In this document: positions 22,213 through 34,173 of the stretch, in pieces | Layout of the letters: each line of letters opens with the position of its first letter | Numbering within the stretch: the stretch's first letter is position 1 | DNA from: Panaeolus papilionaceus | Lineage: Eukaryota > Basidiomycota > Agaricomycetes > Agaricales | Direction: 5' to 3' | NCBI GenBank assembly: GCA_015501605.1 | Contig: JADNRZ010000005.1 | Span: 248,001-312,000 of the forward strand | DNA length: 64,000 nt | Program-made: the position numbers and the translations under genes | Notes under the pieces: model-generated | The model's input: the letters and a program-made list of their open reading frames with translations, nothing else | Told to the model about the DNA's origin: nothing | Databases searched by the model: none

Positions 22213-23680
22213 TCATGTTTTGGCGTTGGTGCCGCCCCTTTCAGAGTTATAAGGTGGAGGGGTTTCGTCAGAGTCGGTCATGATATGATCAACGGAGTGA
22301 ATATGAAAGGCACGGAGAGGGGAGGGGAGGTGCGAGAGGTGTGTTCCTTTTGTCCCGGAGGGATGAGGGCTTCCTGGTGGTGGTGGCGTGGTCTGACGTG
22401 GTTGTCTGGAGTAGAAAAATTCGGGATAAAATGGATGTGCCGACTCTTCCTTCGCGTCTTGGTCCTGATGTTGTCGTCTCTTGTATAATAATAGTAGTCC
22501 AAGAAGAATAAGAATGGGCGCAACACTAACACCAACGCCAATACCGATTTTAGCTTCTTTTGAAAGCCCTGAAGGCCCTTCAGATATACGAAGGCAGGGT
22601 AATGAGCACGGGTAGCAAGGGGCTTTACAGGCAGATGAACTCACCGATCGGTGTTGCTGGTAAATTACCTCCCGTAGGATTGGGTGGTACGTTCGCTGCC
22701 GTGTTTTCAACTACAAGATAATATAACCCCAGCGGTCTTCCGATCACTTCATAGGTTACTTCGACGCGATGTGGGCCAGGAGAAAGGTCTGGTGTACGGA
22801 AGAGTCGATCACCCAATTGTACCTCCACATGAGGTTCTACCAGGGGAATCGTAAACGGAGGAGTCATCGCGTCTGAATCATCGATGCGCATCGTTCCTCG
22901 TGTTTGTGATCTGTCTGCACTGAAGCTTGCCTCGTACGTATTGTACCATCTGAGCGCCGTGCCTGCCAGGTCAAAGAGCTTGAAGTTAAGACGGGAATTT
23001 TGCAAAAGGTAGGCATTTTACGTACCGTTGAAATTGATTGCAACCTTTGCATTTGTCGTATTCGTATAATGGCCCGTCAAGAAATCAATCCAAGACTTGT
23101 CATACGAGATCATAGGGTCAGTGTGCTCGACCTTAACCAGTGGGTAATTCGTGTCGTTGACGGGTGTAGGGCTGACCATGAGCCTATCAAACCAAATATA
23201 CTGATCCTCAAATACTTCCACCGTAAAGTTGAGGAAGTGGGGGTTTGAAGGCGATAGATATCGACCCTCGCAAAACGTCTGCTGATTTCCCTGCCACTCC
23301 CAGTCAAAAGCCGCTTCCTGATCCTGTCCATCGATAGTACAGGAGACCTTCCACCTGTTCTCCGCGTAGGGGTTTATAAAGGTCCCTTGAACTTGGATTC
23401 GTGTTCCTGTTCAAACGTGACATGACATTCATCTTCGTATGCTTGTGTGAAACAGCACAGCGAGTCAAGAACATGACTTACCATTGAACTTATGTGTTAG
23501 AGAGACGTTCTTTCCCTTGGGCGCCATGAACAGCACATCGGAGAACGGCTGTGTGTTAAACCTAGTCATGTTCATCATCTCCTTCGTCGGAGGAGCCTGC
23601 TCCCATGGTCCTTCATAGTGGATGCTAGGTGAAAAGCTGTCGACAATGACAGACAGTCGGTCTTGGGGATCGCTCGACAT
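22213..23680 (-). CDS. Cluster locus K: two-module membrane protein with PPPY tail
   Basis: Four exons (23680-23482, 23406-23026, 22962-22645, 22568-22213) encode 417 residues; the last acceptor could lie 9 nt earlier. Module 1 opens VIVDSFSPSIHYEGPW and ends WFDRLMVSP. Module 2 opens VKVEHTDPMISYDKSW, carries FNGTALRWYNTYE, and ends GRPLGLYYLVVEN. The linker has NPTGGNLPATP. The helix is at about 307-328 (IGIGVGVSVAPILILLGLLL), then YKRRQ. The tail contains a Pro-run (TPPPPGSP) and ends ETPPPYNSERGG plus five residues, a PPPY WW-domain ligand. There is no signal peptide. Together with G and H it defines the two-module subfamily: same four exons, all introns phase 1, and no upstream 12-mer. 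Confidence 0.85.
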
Positions 23681-25785
23681 GGTCTTAACTCGTTACAGAC
23701 GGGTTTGGAGGTGAGAGATCGTTAGGAAGGAAGGATTGGAGTCTTCAAACATGAAGAGTGGTGTCGGCTGAGGGTGGATGTGCATGTGTCAGCGAACCTG
23801 ATTAGAATTTAGTCCCTGGATGCTGTCGAGAACCGAGCTTCCTGAGCCGCTTTTGATGACGGTTGGCTGATCAACGGGCATGATTAGCCTCAAGTCGCGC
23901 CCTATTCGCGCCGCCCGGCGTTGTCGGGAAAGAGTACCTCTTGCAGTGTGGCAACCTCTTCAGGATCTTCTTGCGCATAACACCCTTCAATACAGTCCTA
24001 CACTAGCGCCTATGTTTCACGGAATAGTTCTTTCGGACAATATTGGCGACGACGCCATACCACTTGGTTCCAGCACGACCAACATGTCAACAAATTGCTG
24101 CGGATATAGGGACGAGGTAGACATCTTTGTTTCCCTGCATGTACAGTCTGACAGTCACTGTGTAACAAATGATTAAACATCGCCCCTGGGTGTTGTTGGA
24201 AGACGTAAAGGACGTACATTGAAGCTCTGGATGCTGGTCGTGTCTGAGACCGCCTGAACGTGTTCATAGGAAATGTGTTGGACGAGATAACTGAATGGGT
24301 GCATGGCGCAACCTACAAGTTGGAATCACGGGTAGGTAAGTGGGTACGAATGATTAAGAGTCTAAGATTCTAGCGGAAAACCAAGGAATGCGGTCAGAAG
24401 CTCAGCTAAGCGAGAAAAACTAGAGCACGGCTTGCACATCCAGAGTCCAAATTTCAAACAAAACCAGTGTATATTTGTGGTACTGTCCGCAGGGGAAAAA
24501 ATTGTGACGATCCGCTGTAAATCTTCGTCGTGAGAGATGAACGAAGTTGAGAGGTACCGCGTCTATATCTAAAATTCTTTCAAGCTGCTCAGAAGAAAAA
24601 TAAAGTAGTTGAAAACGGCTCAGCTTTAGCGCTTCGATGTTTTCAACAGTGTTTAGCACGTATTTATGTTGATGAGTGCGGGAAATCCATACCACATTTT
24701 AGGTGATCTCTTGCTGGACGAGAGTCAAGGTGTCATGTAGAGAGACCTGACTGCGCATAGATTGTCATGGATGTATCTTGGGCCTTAGCACATCTAAAAA
24801 TGATTTTGGGGACATCTGGGGATGATCAATCAAGGTTTAATCCATTGAGGTAGACAAAAACTAGAATCATCATAACCAAAGGCAGCAAGACGAAATGTGA
24901 AGAGATTATAGAAAGCAAATTCCTACAGACGCGGGCTGGATGACATAGACAGTCACCTAGTTCGCTGTGTGCGTAGTGCACGAGGTATTAATGTCCGTCG
25001 GTTTACAAGGCTTTGGAACTGTCTCATCAATCAACAAAAATAGACACCATCGAGGACGAGTCCACCTTTACCTGAATTTGCCCTTTCCAAAAGCGAGTGA
25101 AATAAGCTCAATCCCCCCAGCGTATCACCGCCGGAACAAGCCTGTGGAATTATATGTCTTTGTCGAGATTCCATCCTATTTAGTTTTAGCTCGACTCTTG
25201 TGAACGCAAAGAATAATTCTTGGGCCTGTGAGTAGAAGTTGGATATGGATTGCTAGTGCATACCACTCAAGTTTACTGGACCCAAGATATAAAAAGCGGA
25301 TGTGCTTACTGGACCTATGAGCCTAGGAAATCGTTGGTCAAGCGACGACGAGGATTTTATCTTCACTCTAAAGTTGCCTTGAATTTATTTTAACGTGAAT
25401 GATCAAAATGACGCAGAGGATTGCCAAGCGGAGGTAAATTTCTTGTATAGAATTTTTTTCGAATACATTGACCAGCGATCCGTCTGGATTTGAGTATTGT
25501 AAATGAACTAGGTGCATGTCCGCGATGGTATTCCGAAGGCATTCTCTATGTGTGAAGAATAACCTAGTAGAGTGGTTAGTGCACTGTGCATGGTGAGTAG
25601 GAAGGAGCGAACTCACTACGGCCCTTGGGAGCGAACCAAGATACCCAGCAATTATCAGAGCGAAAGAAATTATAAATAATGTCCATTAACATAAGCACAA
25701 AACCACCAACGATCCAAAGAAAGAATGATTGAAAAGGCATCTAAAGTCCGAAGAATATGTCCAAGAAATTGGATGTCCAGCTAAA
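23681..25785. other. Spacer between the cluster and the Kre9/KNH-like gene
   Basis: About 2.1 kb. Frames at 24010-24267, 24420-24695 and 24967-25203 have no recognisable motif and no plausible splice extension, so nothing is called. Confidence 0.4.
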
Positions 25786-26370
25786 TCACCACCCCAAAGT
25801 CCACACCGCACCAATGATCCACCCAGCGAATAGAAGTGTCATTTTAATGCCCAGTCCATCTGTGCTGAACTTTCCAACAGCACCAGAGATGGCAGGGAAT
25901 GTAGTCGCAAAGCCTGCTGTAGGGTTGGGTGTCCCTCTTATTGTCACAGTCGGCGCGTTAGCAGCGAGCTTCACTGTGGAGGTAGCTGTAGGCGACGCGC
26001 CAGGCGCGAGAATCGTGAACTTGTCGGATGTCGTGTGCATAATTCCATGAGTTGAGTTGATAAAGACGAGGAAGTAGTCATCGCCCTCAGGCACGTCTGA
26101 CAGGAAGAGGTTGATGTTGTTGGGTGTAACTGGGACGTTGCGGGCAACGAGCCTTAGACCATCCTGTGACATGCGCGCCAACTCAACATCAAAGCCATAG
26201 ATACCGTCTTTAAGGCCCTTGGACCAGGTGACGACGTTGGCTGCGTTGTTGACCCATTGAGTTTTTGAATTAGGTTCGTTGATTACGAAGTACCCGGCTG
26301 AATGTAATGTGAAAAATGCCAGGACTAAATAAGCGGTCGACAAGAGCGTTGTGACTGGACTTTGGCGCAT
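25786..26370 (-). CDS. Kre9/KNH-like GPI-anchored cell-wall protein
   Basis: An intronless 194-residue protein. A signal peptide covers about residues 1-26 (LLSTAYLVLAFFTLHSAGYF). Next comes the Kre9/KNH-type (Ser-Thr-rich GPI) beta-sandwich domain at about 28-122: it opens FVINEPNSKTQWVNN, has NVVTWSKG (equivalent of the usual VTW), then VELAR and VPEGDDYFLVFINSTHGIMH, and ends SDKFTIL. A Thr/Ser/Pro/Ala-rich region follows, and the C-terminus is hydrophobic (IKMTLLFAGWIIGAVWTLGW), fitting GPI anchoring with the omega site in the FSTDG area. Family members act at the cell surface and are linked to beta-glucan assembly; in mushrooms the exact role is unknown. The length and layout are typical, and there is no sign of damage. 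Confidence 0.85.
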   Translation of the reverse strand: MRQSPVTTLLSTAYLVLAFFTLHSAGYFVINEPNSKTQWVNNAANVVTWSKGLKDGIYGFDVELARMSQDGLRLVARNVPVTPNNINLFLSDVPEGDDYFLVFINSTHGIMHTTSDKFTILAPGASPTATSTVKLAANAPTVTIRGTPNPTAGFATTFPAISGAVGKFSTDGLGIKMTLLFAGWIIGAVWTLGW

Positions 26371-29300
26371 ATTAAGTTAGTTTTAGGGCGTAAGGGAGCT
26401 CTACAGTGAGCAGTGTCGGTCCTGCCTACAAACAATGGTGATGGTGGTAGTGATAGAAAACTTTCAGGGCGGGGTACAAGGGCGAGTGACAACGCCGACA
26501 AGTCTGGACTGTCACGTCTTCATTCCTTGTCAACAACCACAACGCCCACTTGTCTCCGGTTGCGGCCTCCAGGGCTATACACATGAATGACGAGCACTCG
26601 TTGATTCTGGCTTTTTCTATGATCTTGGATATGCAAAGGGGCTGCTCTTGAACTACAGCTTGGACGCTCGCGCCTCTACTTTTTTGCTGGTCTTGGCACA
26701 GCTTGAATCTATTCTTGACTGTCGAACTCGGAACGGGACATTTAGACCTGCCTTTCTTTTTTTATCACACAACGTGGAACAACCTGGCAGCAGAGGGGAC
26801 AAGGTAGTATCAATGCTCTCTCAACACCAGATGTTTCTCTGAAGAATCTGCTCATGCCACGCTTCAACTTTATGTCCTGCCTGGCTCTCAACGGCTGCTT
26901 ACTCGTCCAAAAGTGTGTACTGAATATCCTCACTATTACTGCCACGATCTGCAATCACTGATTGTCATTTTTGTGGGCGACAGATATACCTGAACGATGG
27001 GTGTCCGAGTCCAGGTGTTGAATTCACACCAGTGGAACGACGCAAACACCGAGAATGATATGGTGGGTTTTCTCATGGTTCATCAAGCTTCAAGGTACGT
27101 GTAAAGCGACGGGTTTGACCAAAATCCGACTGACCACTGTTCCTCAATTTCACAGTAATTACCGCTCACAGAGACAAGGCATCGTGGAGTGAGATCTTTT
27201 CAGGAAGCATCCTAGATATTTCGTTCGTGATTCCCGCCGACGCTTTTTTACGGTTTGCACCAAACACGTAGTCACTCGGTACGATACACCAAAGCACTCC
27301 AAAGCATCGCGACAATTAGTCGCCCCAGTCACCAAACATATAACACCAAGTTGCGCCACATGAGGCCCATGTTCTACGTTTGTTATCAACAGAGCTTCCA
27401 ACATTCTCGCGTGGCGTCGCCATTCGTGATTTAACTTTATATCTAGCCCGAAATGGCTCTAAAGACGTCAAAAGACTCCGCTGGGCGCTGAAAATAATCG
27501 TTGGAGATTGTCAATACACTGCACCCTTGCTCCCACTCGCGTCGTTGGATCACCCCACGTGAGGGTTTTTTGTCGACCAGATTCCAGATGGCCAATTCAT
27601 ACTCAGCACACAAACCCGCTCCAACAAATCCAAATGCCATTTTTAATAATCTCCGCACTGTGGTCTTAAACAAGATCTAGGGGATCAGAAGACGTGTCTT
27701 GGCCTGTCTCCACACTCGCTTCTTCTGTGTTCTTTTGACTCCAATGACGACAGAAAGCTGGAAATATCTATGTTCTGGTTCCTTTGACTAGCCTAAAGTT
27801 AAAGAGTTTTTACACGGCTATACTTGTCGGAGTCTTCAAACTACTTTTGTCGCAGCTGACTATGACTCATGGTGTTTGTTCGAGGACCACAACCGACCCA
27901 CACATCTGTTGTCGATCACTAGCATTGGGTGGGGGTGGATGGAGCTTAGAACCACTGTGTATTTCGTGTCGCCTCCTGAGTGGACAGGTTAATTTTGAGG
28001 ATGCAAAAAGACAATGGATCTATCGTTCATTGGCTTACAATGACGACGGTTTCCGCCAGTTCACCACTCTAGTGTCTTGACTCCTCGCGCTTCTTAATTA
28101 TGTTTACCATGCTACGCAATTTATTGTTTGTCTTGTGGCTAGAACTGTTCATAATGGTTGTAGACTGCTTTAGCAGAGAGCTTTGATGTGTCTGCAGCTG
28201 CGGGTGGCGCTGAGCTTTAAACACTAGCAATCGGGCGAAGCCAGATCAGTGGTATGCAATGAATTTCTCTATGCGTGATGATTGCGTAAAATCACTGTGG
28301 AAGGTTACTTGGATAAGTATTTCGAGTTACTTTTTTGAAAGTGTTGCATGCGGCCGTAGGTACATGCGGACTGCGGCTGAGGTGAGGACGTACTCATTCA
28401 GTGAATGTATTTAATCATTTATCATTTGGAATAAGCGCGCAGTCTCCTGTTTCGCGCTGGTTCATCATCCGCATGACTCCCCAGCTAGACCAAACTCACA
28501 TGGTTTCTCAGAACAGTTGTTTGCGGACGGTGGGTGTCGGGTCTGTAACACTACCATTTGCGTGGTCTGCACAACATTGTCAACACAACCGAATTTGGCG
28601 ACATCACGAGTGTTTCATGATCGTTTCTAGTTTCTAAGTTCTTCCACTGGACGGCACAGCCCCCATCCCGACAGAGCTTGTCAGCGCTGACGATGACTGG
28701 AATGGCGCACTCATCGCATCAGCCGCGTCGGGCACGGCTAATCGGGTCCTAAAATTGTGCCGGAAGGTAGTCACGTGTTCTGATGACAACATGTACATGC
28801 CGTCTATGCCGTCTACCAAATACAGCGTCCGCTTTGCCATATCTCAACTCCGACGATAGTTTCGGCATCCTTTCCGACATCCGAACAGGCGTGTCCTTCT
28901 TCTCATTGTCGAGCACAATGGCGTGTCCGTCCTGCGGGAGGCGTGAAGGATATTGACACAAAATGGCGGAAATAGGCTCATTGGGTATTGTGCTTGTTGA
29001 CTACAAGTCAAGATGCTCGCATGCTTTGACACAATGCAACAACAATGAAACCATTATTTTGAATCATGCGACATTGTTCTGCAATTCTCCTCATGACTTT
29101 TATCCCTCAGGTCATCTGGCAGAATTGAAATCCTTGGATACTCGCATCAGTGTCAGAGCTTGGAAACAGCTGAACCTCACGCCATGAACATATCCATTGC
29201 CAATTCAACACCATTTTTTGGGGTAGTGATGTGAGTGATATCGACTTGCTCAAAATCAGGGGTTTCGTCTTCTTCTGTCAATCTCAGGTTTCGCGCTTCG

Positions 29301-29726
29301 TCGGCATTTCTCTCGGCGATACTCACGTCGGAACCAACGATTTGCAGTCCCCTCCAGTACTTCCCCGTTGATGGGTTCTCGCTTCTTCACCAGAGGAACG
29401 TCAAGCCCAGCAATGAAGCGACGACACGTATGCCTGGATCTCCAAATGTCGTGTGCTGCCCCTGCATACTTACAAAAGTGATGATGGTGATGTCGCATGT
29501 AAGGATGACTTTTTCTTTTTCATAGTCCGCCACCAAAAACGTCACTTCCATTCTCTCATACCGAAACTCGGCTCTATAGCTGAGTTAGAGCGCTGTCGGA
29601 GGACGCCTGGACCGTTTATTCACGTCCGATCGCTAAAGGTGGTGATACTCCGACACAATGCAGTGCATCGATGTCGCCTTCCCGTTTGCATAACGTGTAT
29701 ATGGAATGCGTCTTGTTGACGTGTAC
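26371..29726. other. Mostly unassigned; coding-like pieces on the minus strand
   Basis: No complete gene could be built. Minus-strand frames at 27443-27673 (GLCAEYELAIWNLVDKKPSR), 27159-27404 and 28634-28961 look somewhat protein-like but do not join. Between 29590 and 29186 the minus strand reads RMEVTFLVADYEKEKVILTC, then GIRVVASLLGLTFLW (a possible membrane segment), and in another frame RNLRLTEEDETPDFEQVDIT up to a stop at 29186. These could be 3' exons of the unrecognised gene at 29.7-30.3 kb, or its decayed remains. Confidence 0.3.
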
Positions 29727-30254
29727 CTTGGGCTAGAGCTGCGTGGAACCCTTTTATTGACGATGTTCCGCTGGTAGGAGGTTCCGTTCCGCTGTCGGAA
29801 ATGAATAACGCATTAGGTGATGTTGTCTTGAACACGAGGGCAAGAATCCAGGTAAGCACGGTGTACTATTAAGCCATCGATCTAGAATAGAAGAATTGCA
29901 GTTGACCACGCCCTGAAAGATCTTTCCAATCTCCTCGTTATAGAACTCGTCGAGAGCGTAGAAGACTATTGATTGCTCGTTAGATATGATCATGATCGGT
30001 CTGGTCAAGTTAACACCGGCCTCATGAACTTGTGGGTCAAAATATGGAGTCGTTCGATATGTAATAAGTTGCAGTATAGTTGTAACCGCCACCTTCTGAC
30101 AGTCGTCTCGATAGGTGCCTTCATTATCAAACCACAATGCGCAGTCATTTAGGCTTCTTACTAGATTATGGGCGCGGTTGACGTTGCAAAATGACGTGCT
30201 TTTCCCAAGTTTCAAAATATCTGATAGCCACAATGTTAGGTTTGACGTTTCCAT
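29727..30254 (-). CDS. Unrecognised gene, first two exons (3' part unresolved)
   Basis: Exon 1 (30254-29910, 115 codons) starts METSNLTLWLSDILKLGKST and includes LNDCALWFDNEGTYRDD, ITYRTTPYFDPQVHEAG and IVFYALDEFYNEEIGKIFQG. A 44-nt intron with GT-AG ends and phase 0 leads to exon 2 (29865-29727), reading YTVLTWILALVFKTTSPNAL and then TSGTSSIKGFHAALAQ before a GTACAC donor. The composition is clearly protein-like, with several aromatic and acidic patches, and the splice keeps the frame. I could not connect a convincing third exon, nor recognise the family; a secreted or membrane glycosidase-like protein is only a hunch. It may be a pseudogene. Confidence 0.45.
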
Positions 30255-31753
30255 TTGCCTTGACGAGTTGGCGTAATTTTAGTTTATCATATCCATATCT
30301 CCTAAGTTATCCATCATGGAGTGGCGAGGCGTGAATGTACAACTCTAAATTTGTTTCGACATCAGCCCTTCAGCATCTCAGGGTGGGTTTGTTCTAGAGA
30401 ATGAATGGGCAGGTGGTCCCGTATAGCCACCGCATTCCTGAGAGGAGTGAGAGAGGGCGGAGTCTCGACCGTCTATATCTTTGTACATTATACCCACAGT
30501 GGCACCTTACAAACATTCAGTCCCTAGCCTTTAGTGCGGGGTACCCTCTGGTGCCGGTGGGGCAAGTAAGTGGGCTTTTAGCCATTGTTATTGTTACATG
30601 TACCACTGCCATTATCAGTGTTGGGTCTGCCCCTCTCCATCCCTGCACAATACATACGAAACCAAACATATGGCCTGGATATTCGGTAAAACATATTTCG
30701 TGGAATGTCTCCGCACCCCAGCATACCAGAAGCGTTATGCCAGCACATTAGACGGCCCTATCAGACCCACTTTCAATTCATTTATTCATACCCAGCCGCT
30801 TGTCACTTGTACATGTCCTTGGGTTTTCCAATGTCAATTCATAGAAGTTGAACAGCCAATGCATTTTCATTTCCCTGTTTCCATCTTATCGCAACGTTGA
30901 GACCGTACCGCAACTGATGCATTGATAGCATTGATGCCTCGAGGCGAGTGTGGCGCATCTCTGTTTTGCCTTATATGGCGAGCGGTGCTGCACTGGCCGG
31001 TGGCACCCAGGCGACGTCTCCAGGTTCAGCGTTTCGAGAACAAACGAGCGTCGTTTTTGAAAGATGGAATTAAGAATTTTTTAAAAATTACAGAGGCCTC
31101 ATGAACTAAGCATCCAAGTGTAAGCGTTATCACTGCGTACCACCGCCTGACGTCACCAAAAAGTTATCGTCTTTGAAATAAAATAGATTCGCTTGCACGC
31201 CCAACATGCGCCTGTGACGCAATGCCCTCGCATGCGTCGCCTCTCTTCTTGCATGATCATTGAGGGTTTTCTGATACCCTGCTCGCTAACATTCGCCAAA
31301 ACTCTCAATGACGAATGCACAAAGAGAAGAACAATCGCTCAGAACCGGTGTACCTCACGAAAATCACTCGTGCCTCGGGAGCATGCAAGTAGCGAGGGGT
31401 CCGGGGTTTGTACCTAAATGAAGATGGCATAGTCTTCCTTCATCATGTCTCACTCCCGAGCAGCGGCGAACAACGCTCGAATAACGCTCGAAACTCTAAA
31501 CCCCGCCGGATCTGTGAACAACCCACACTCTCGCCGCCTTTGACCGGCAGCGTGTGCTCACTTCGTTCAGTGCCACCTCCTGGCATCGCTCCAAGTCCAG
31601 AAATGAATGGAAGAAACATTAAGTACTACCTGCACAGAGCTAGTCCTCAAAGGTCCTTTGCTCATACCCGTTCAAACCGCTGAGCTTGAGGCTTCCTTTC
31701 CTGATTCTCCATTTAAGGCTTCAAGCAGGTTCAGAGGCTTCTAATTAACCCGA

Positions 31754-31776
31754 TCACGTACGCGTCGCGTACGTGA
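31754..31776. repeat. 23-bp palindrome, 11-bp arms
   Basis: The arms TCACGTACGCG and CGCGTACGTGA are perfect inverted copies around a single T. The core contains CGTACG and CACGTA, which would suit a dimeric DNA-binding protein or a hairpin. No gene is adjacent. Confidence 0.7.
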
Positions 31777-34153
31777 CGCGCCTCGAGGCAGATTCGAGGG
31801 CTGTTGCAGGGTCCGCGTTTTGATTATCGATGGGATGTCAGTGGTGTATTTGACAGGCCAATTGAAAGTGCAAGCAAGGGTTGAGTTGTTATCGATGGCC
31901 GGCTCCGAATGAATGGTCTCATACCAATAAAGGGACCTTTTCGTCAGCACTCAGTAAGTAATCGTCGTAGGTGCCCATTTTAGATAATTATGTTCAATGA
32001 GAGGATACATCCCGAAGCGGGACGACCAGAACTCTGTTTCTACTTCGATGTGGTAGAAATAACTGGAACATGAGCAGCCGAGATTCGGGTAACCGGGTTG
32101 TGGCTATTAGCCTTTGCGCGTGCTCAGCTAAACAACATGTTTAGGTCGTTGACGTCGAGTGAGAACAGAGAAGCACATTCTATTCACGGTACTCTTCTCC
32201 TCCGAGGGGAGTGAGGATGTTCTAACTTTCCGATCCCCAATGGAAAATTATACATACTTCGATTCGAAAGCCACTTCGTTGTGTTCAGGCATTCTCGTAG
32301 TGAATGGACTCCCATCACCCGCCCAGCTCTAATGTTTCTCCGCTGTCGCTTCAATCGATAGGCGATACTCAAAATGATGTGATGCCTCAGACGGGCACGA
32401 GTTGCACTGCAACAATTTAAAAATACCATACACAGTTCATGCTCACATAGAGATCACCGCGGCTATGCTCCCAAACCCAATTATCGACGGAATAAATAGA
32501 TTCGGAAACTTCCTCAACCCCATGCCATCATACTGCTACTATGGTATCAAACCGCAGAAAGCCCATTAAAGCCTCAATCACCTAAAGCCCTATGATTCAC
32601 AAATATCATGACATGGACAAGGTGCCATATTTACAGCGTCAGTCTAGAAATTTAGAGTAATTATAAGATGAGCAATGGAACTTTCCTTTGTTATCTCAAC
32701 TTCAAAAGATCAATGTGAATATAGATACATCCCCTCTATCTGTTCACTAATTTTTAAAGAAGTGCACTGGTAGAAGGTCAGGTCATAATCTGATCTGGGT
32801 GGAAGCTCTGATTCTTCTAGCTCAAAACGACCCCTGGATCTAAGTTTGTAACTGCCTATTGGACCCTAATGAATAGGAACACTGCATTGCATTGGACTCG
32901 GACAACAGATACGATGCGAAGAGCTTCACTTTAATCTCGTCGGTCGAACGGGCTTAGTTGTAGATGGCGTTGGGTATCTTTGAACTCGCAAGCCTCTAAC
33001 CGAGTTGGAGACCATGACGAGAGAAACCAACTGTCCATCACCGCAATGGCAGACCTCATCTATCGACGTCAACTTTAGATATCAAGAGTCTACAACACTG
33101 ATTGATTCCTTCTCAGATCTCTCATTGTCAAGTTAACCTTCCAACAGTTGTAATAAGGAACTGAACGAGCGCTCCATTGCTTATGTATCTGAGTTGCGGG
33201 GTCTGTATCGTATTCATAAAACGTTCGCAATCAGACATGATGCTTGAGCGTGAGCGGTGATGAAGGTGTAATCGCAACGTAACCATTAGAGTTCCAACCG
33301 CAGGAACCCCACTCAATTGATTCATTGATATTGTGCAGAAATCAAGGGTGATAGGTGGCGAGAAGTTCTCGTCATTCCTGATACATACTCACTGCATAGA
33401 CCGTTGATATGCTCCTTGTCTCTACTTGTATCGCACTGACAAAGCTAATCAAAATCATCAAGGGATGTTCACTTGCGGTGTAACGCAGTAAGCACCTAGA
33501 AGCCAACTTGGTATGAGAGTCAATACGAGAAATGAAAGGCTCGGATGTAGAGCTATCCAGACGTGCGTGCGGTCAGTGTTTCATGCTTCGATGCGCCTAT
33601 GCTCGTACAGGTTCGCGGTTATGACTTTCGGTTGTAGCCGTACGACATAATCTAGAACAGTAAGTCTGCATCCTCGAATAAACGAGACTGGTGCGATAAT
33701 GTCATATTCTAGTTCACCACAGCGTCTCCACTTCCTTTATCCTGCGTGCCACATACATGTCCACCAAGTAAAAGTGTCACTCCATTGACTCAGACAGAGC
33801 TGTCGCCCATCTAAATTTAAGTCATTGGAGTTACAGGACTGGGCCAACGAACTGCCTTTCTCGCTTTGCTATAGCTTGCTTTCTTTCGAATTTTGAACTA
33901 ATTAAAATGATGAAGGGAAGTCAAATAAGGTTGTACGGGGCCGTTCGATTGGTTTTTTACTTTACTCCATCCTTTATATAACACATACGTTCTATTTCCA
34001 GACAAGGTGTGCGTTGCAGTATGTAGGCAGGTATTAGTAACTTACGAGTATGGCTCCCCAAAGGACCAAAGTAAAGTATTCGTGCGCGCGCCCGTGCTCT
34101 TACTTCGTGCCGTGGGTTGTTTACTCTTGACAGGTGGGTCATAACGACATACA

Positions 34154-34173
34154 GTATGTATGTACATACATAC
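34154..34173. repeat. 20-bp perfect palindrome
   Basis: GTATGTATGTACATACATAC is fully self-complementary and made of GTAT/ATAC steps. It is probably simple-sequence in origin. Confidence 0.6.

Noticed and set aside
28634..29032. Three short minus-strand frames, one starting MAKRTLYLVDGIDGMYML
   Set aside because: They overlap in different frames, and none could be joined to the unrecognised gene at 29.7-30.3 kb.
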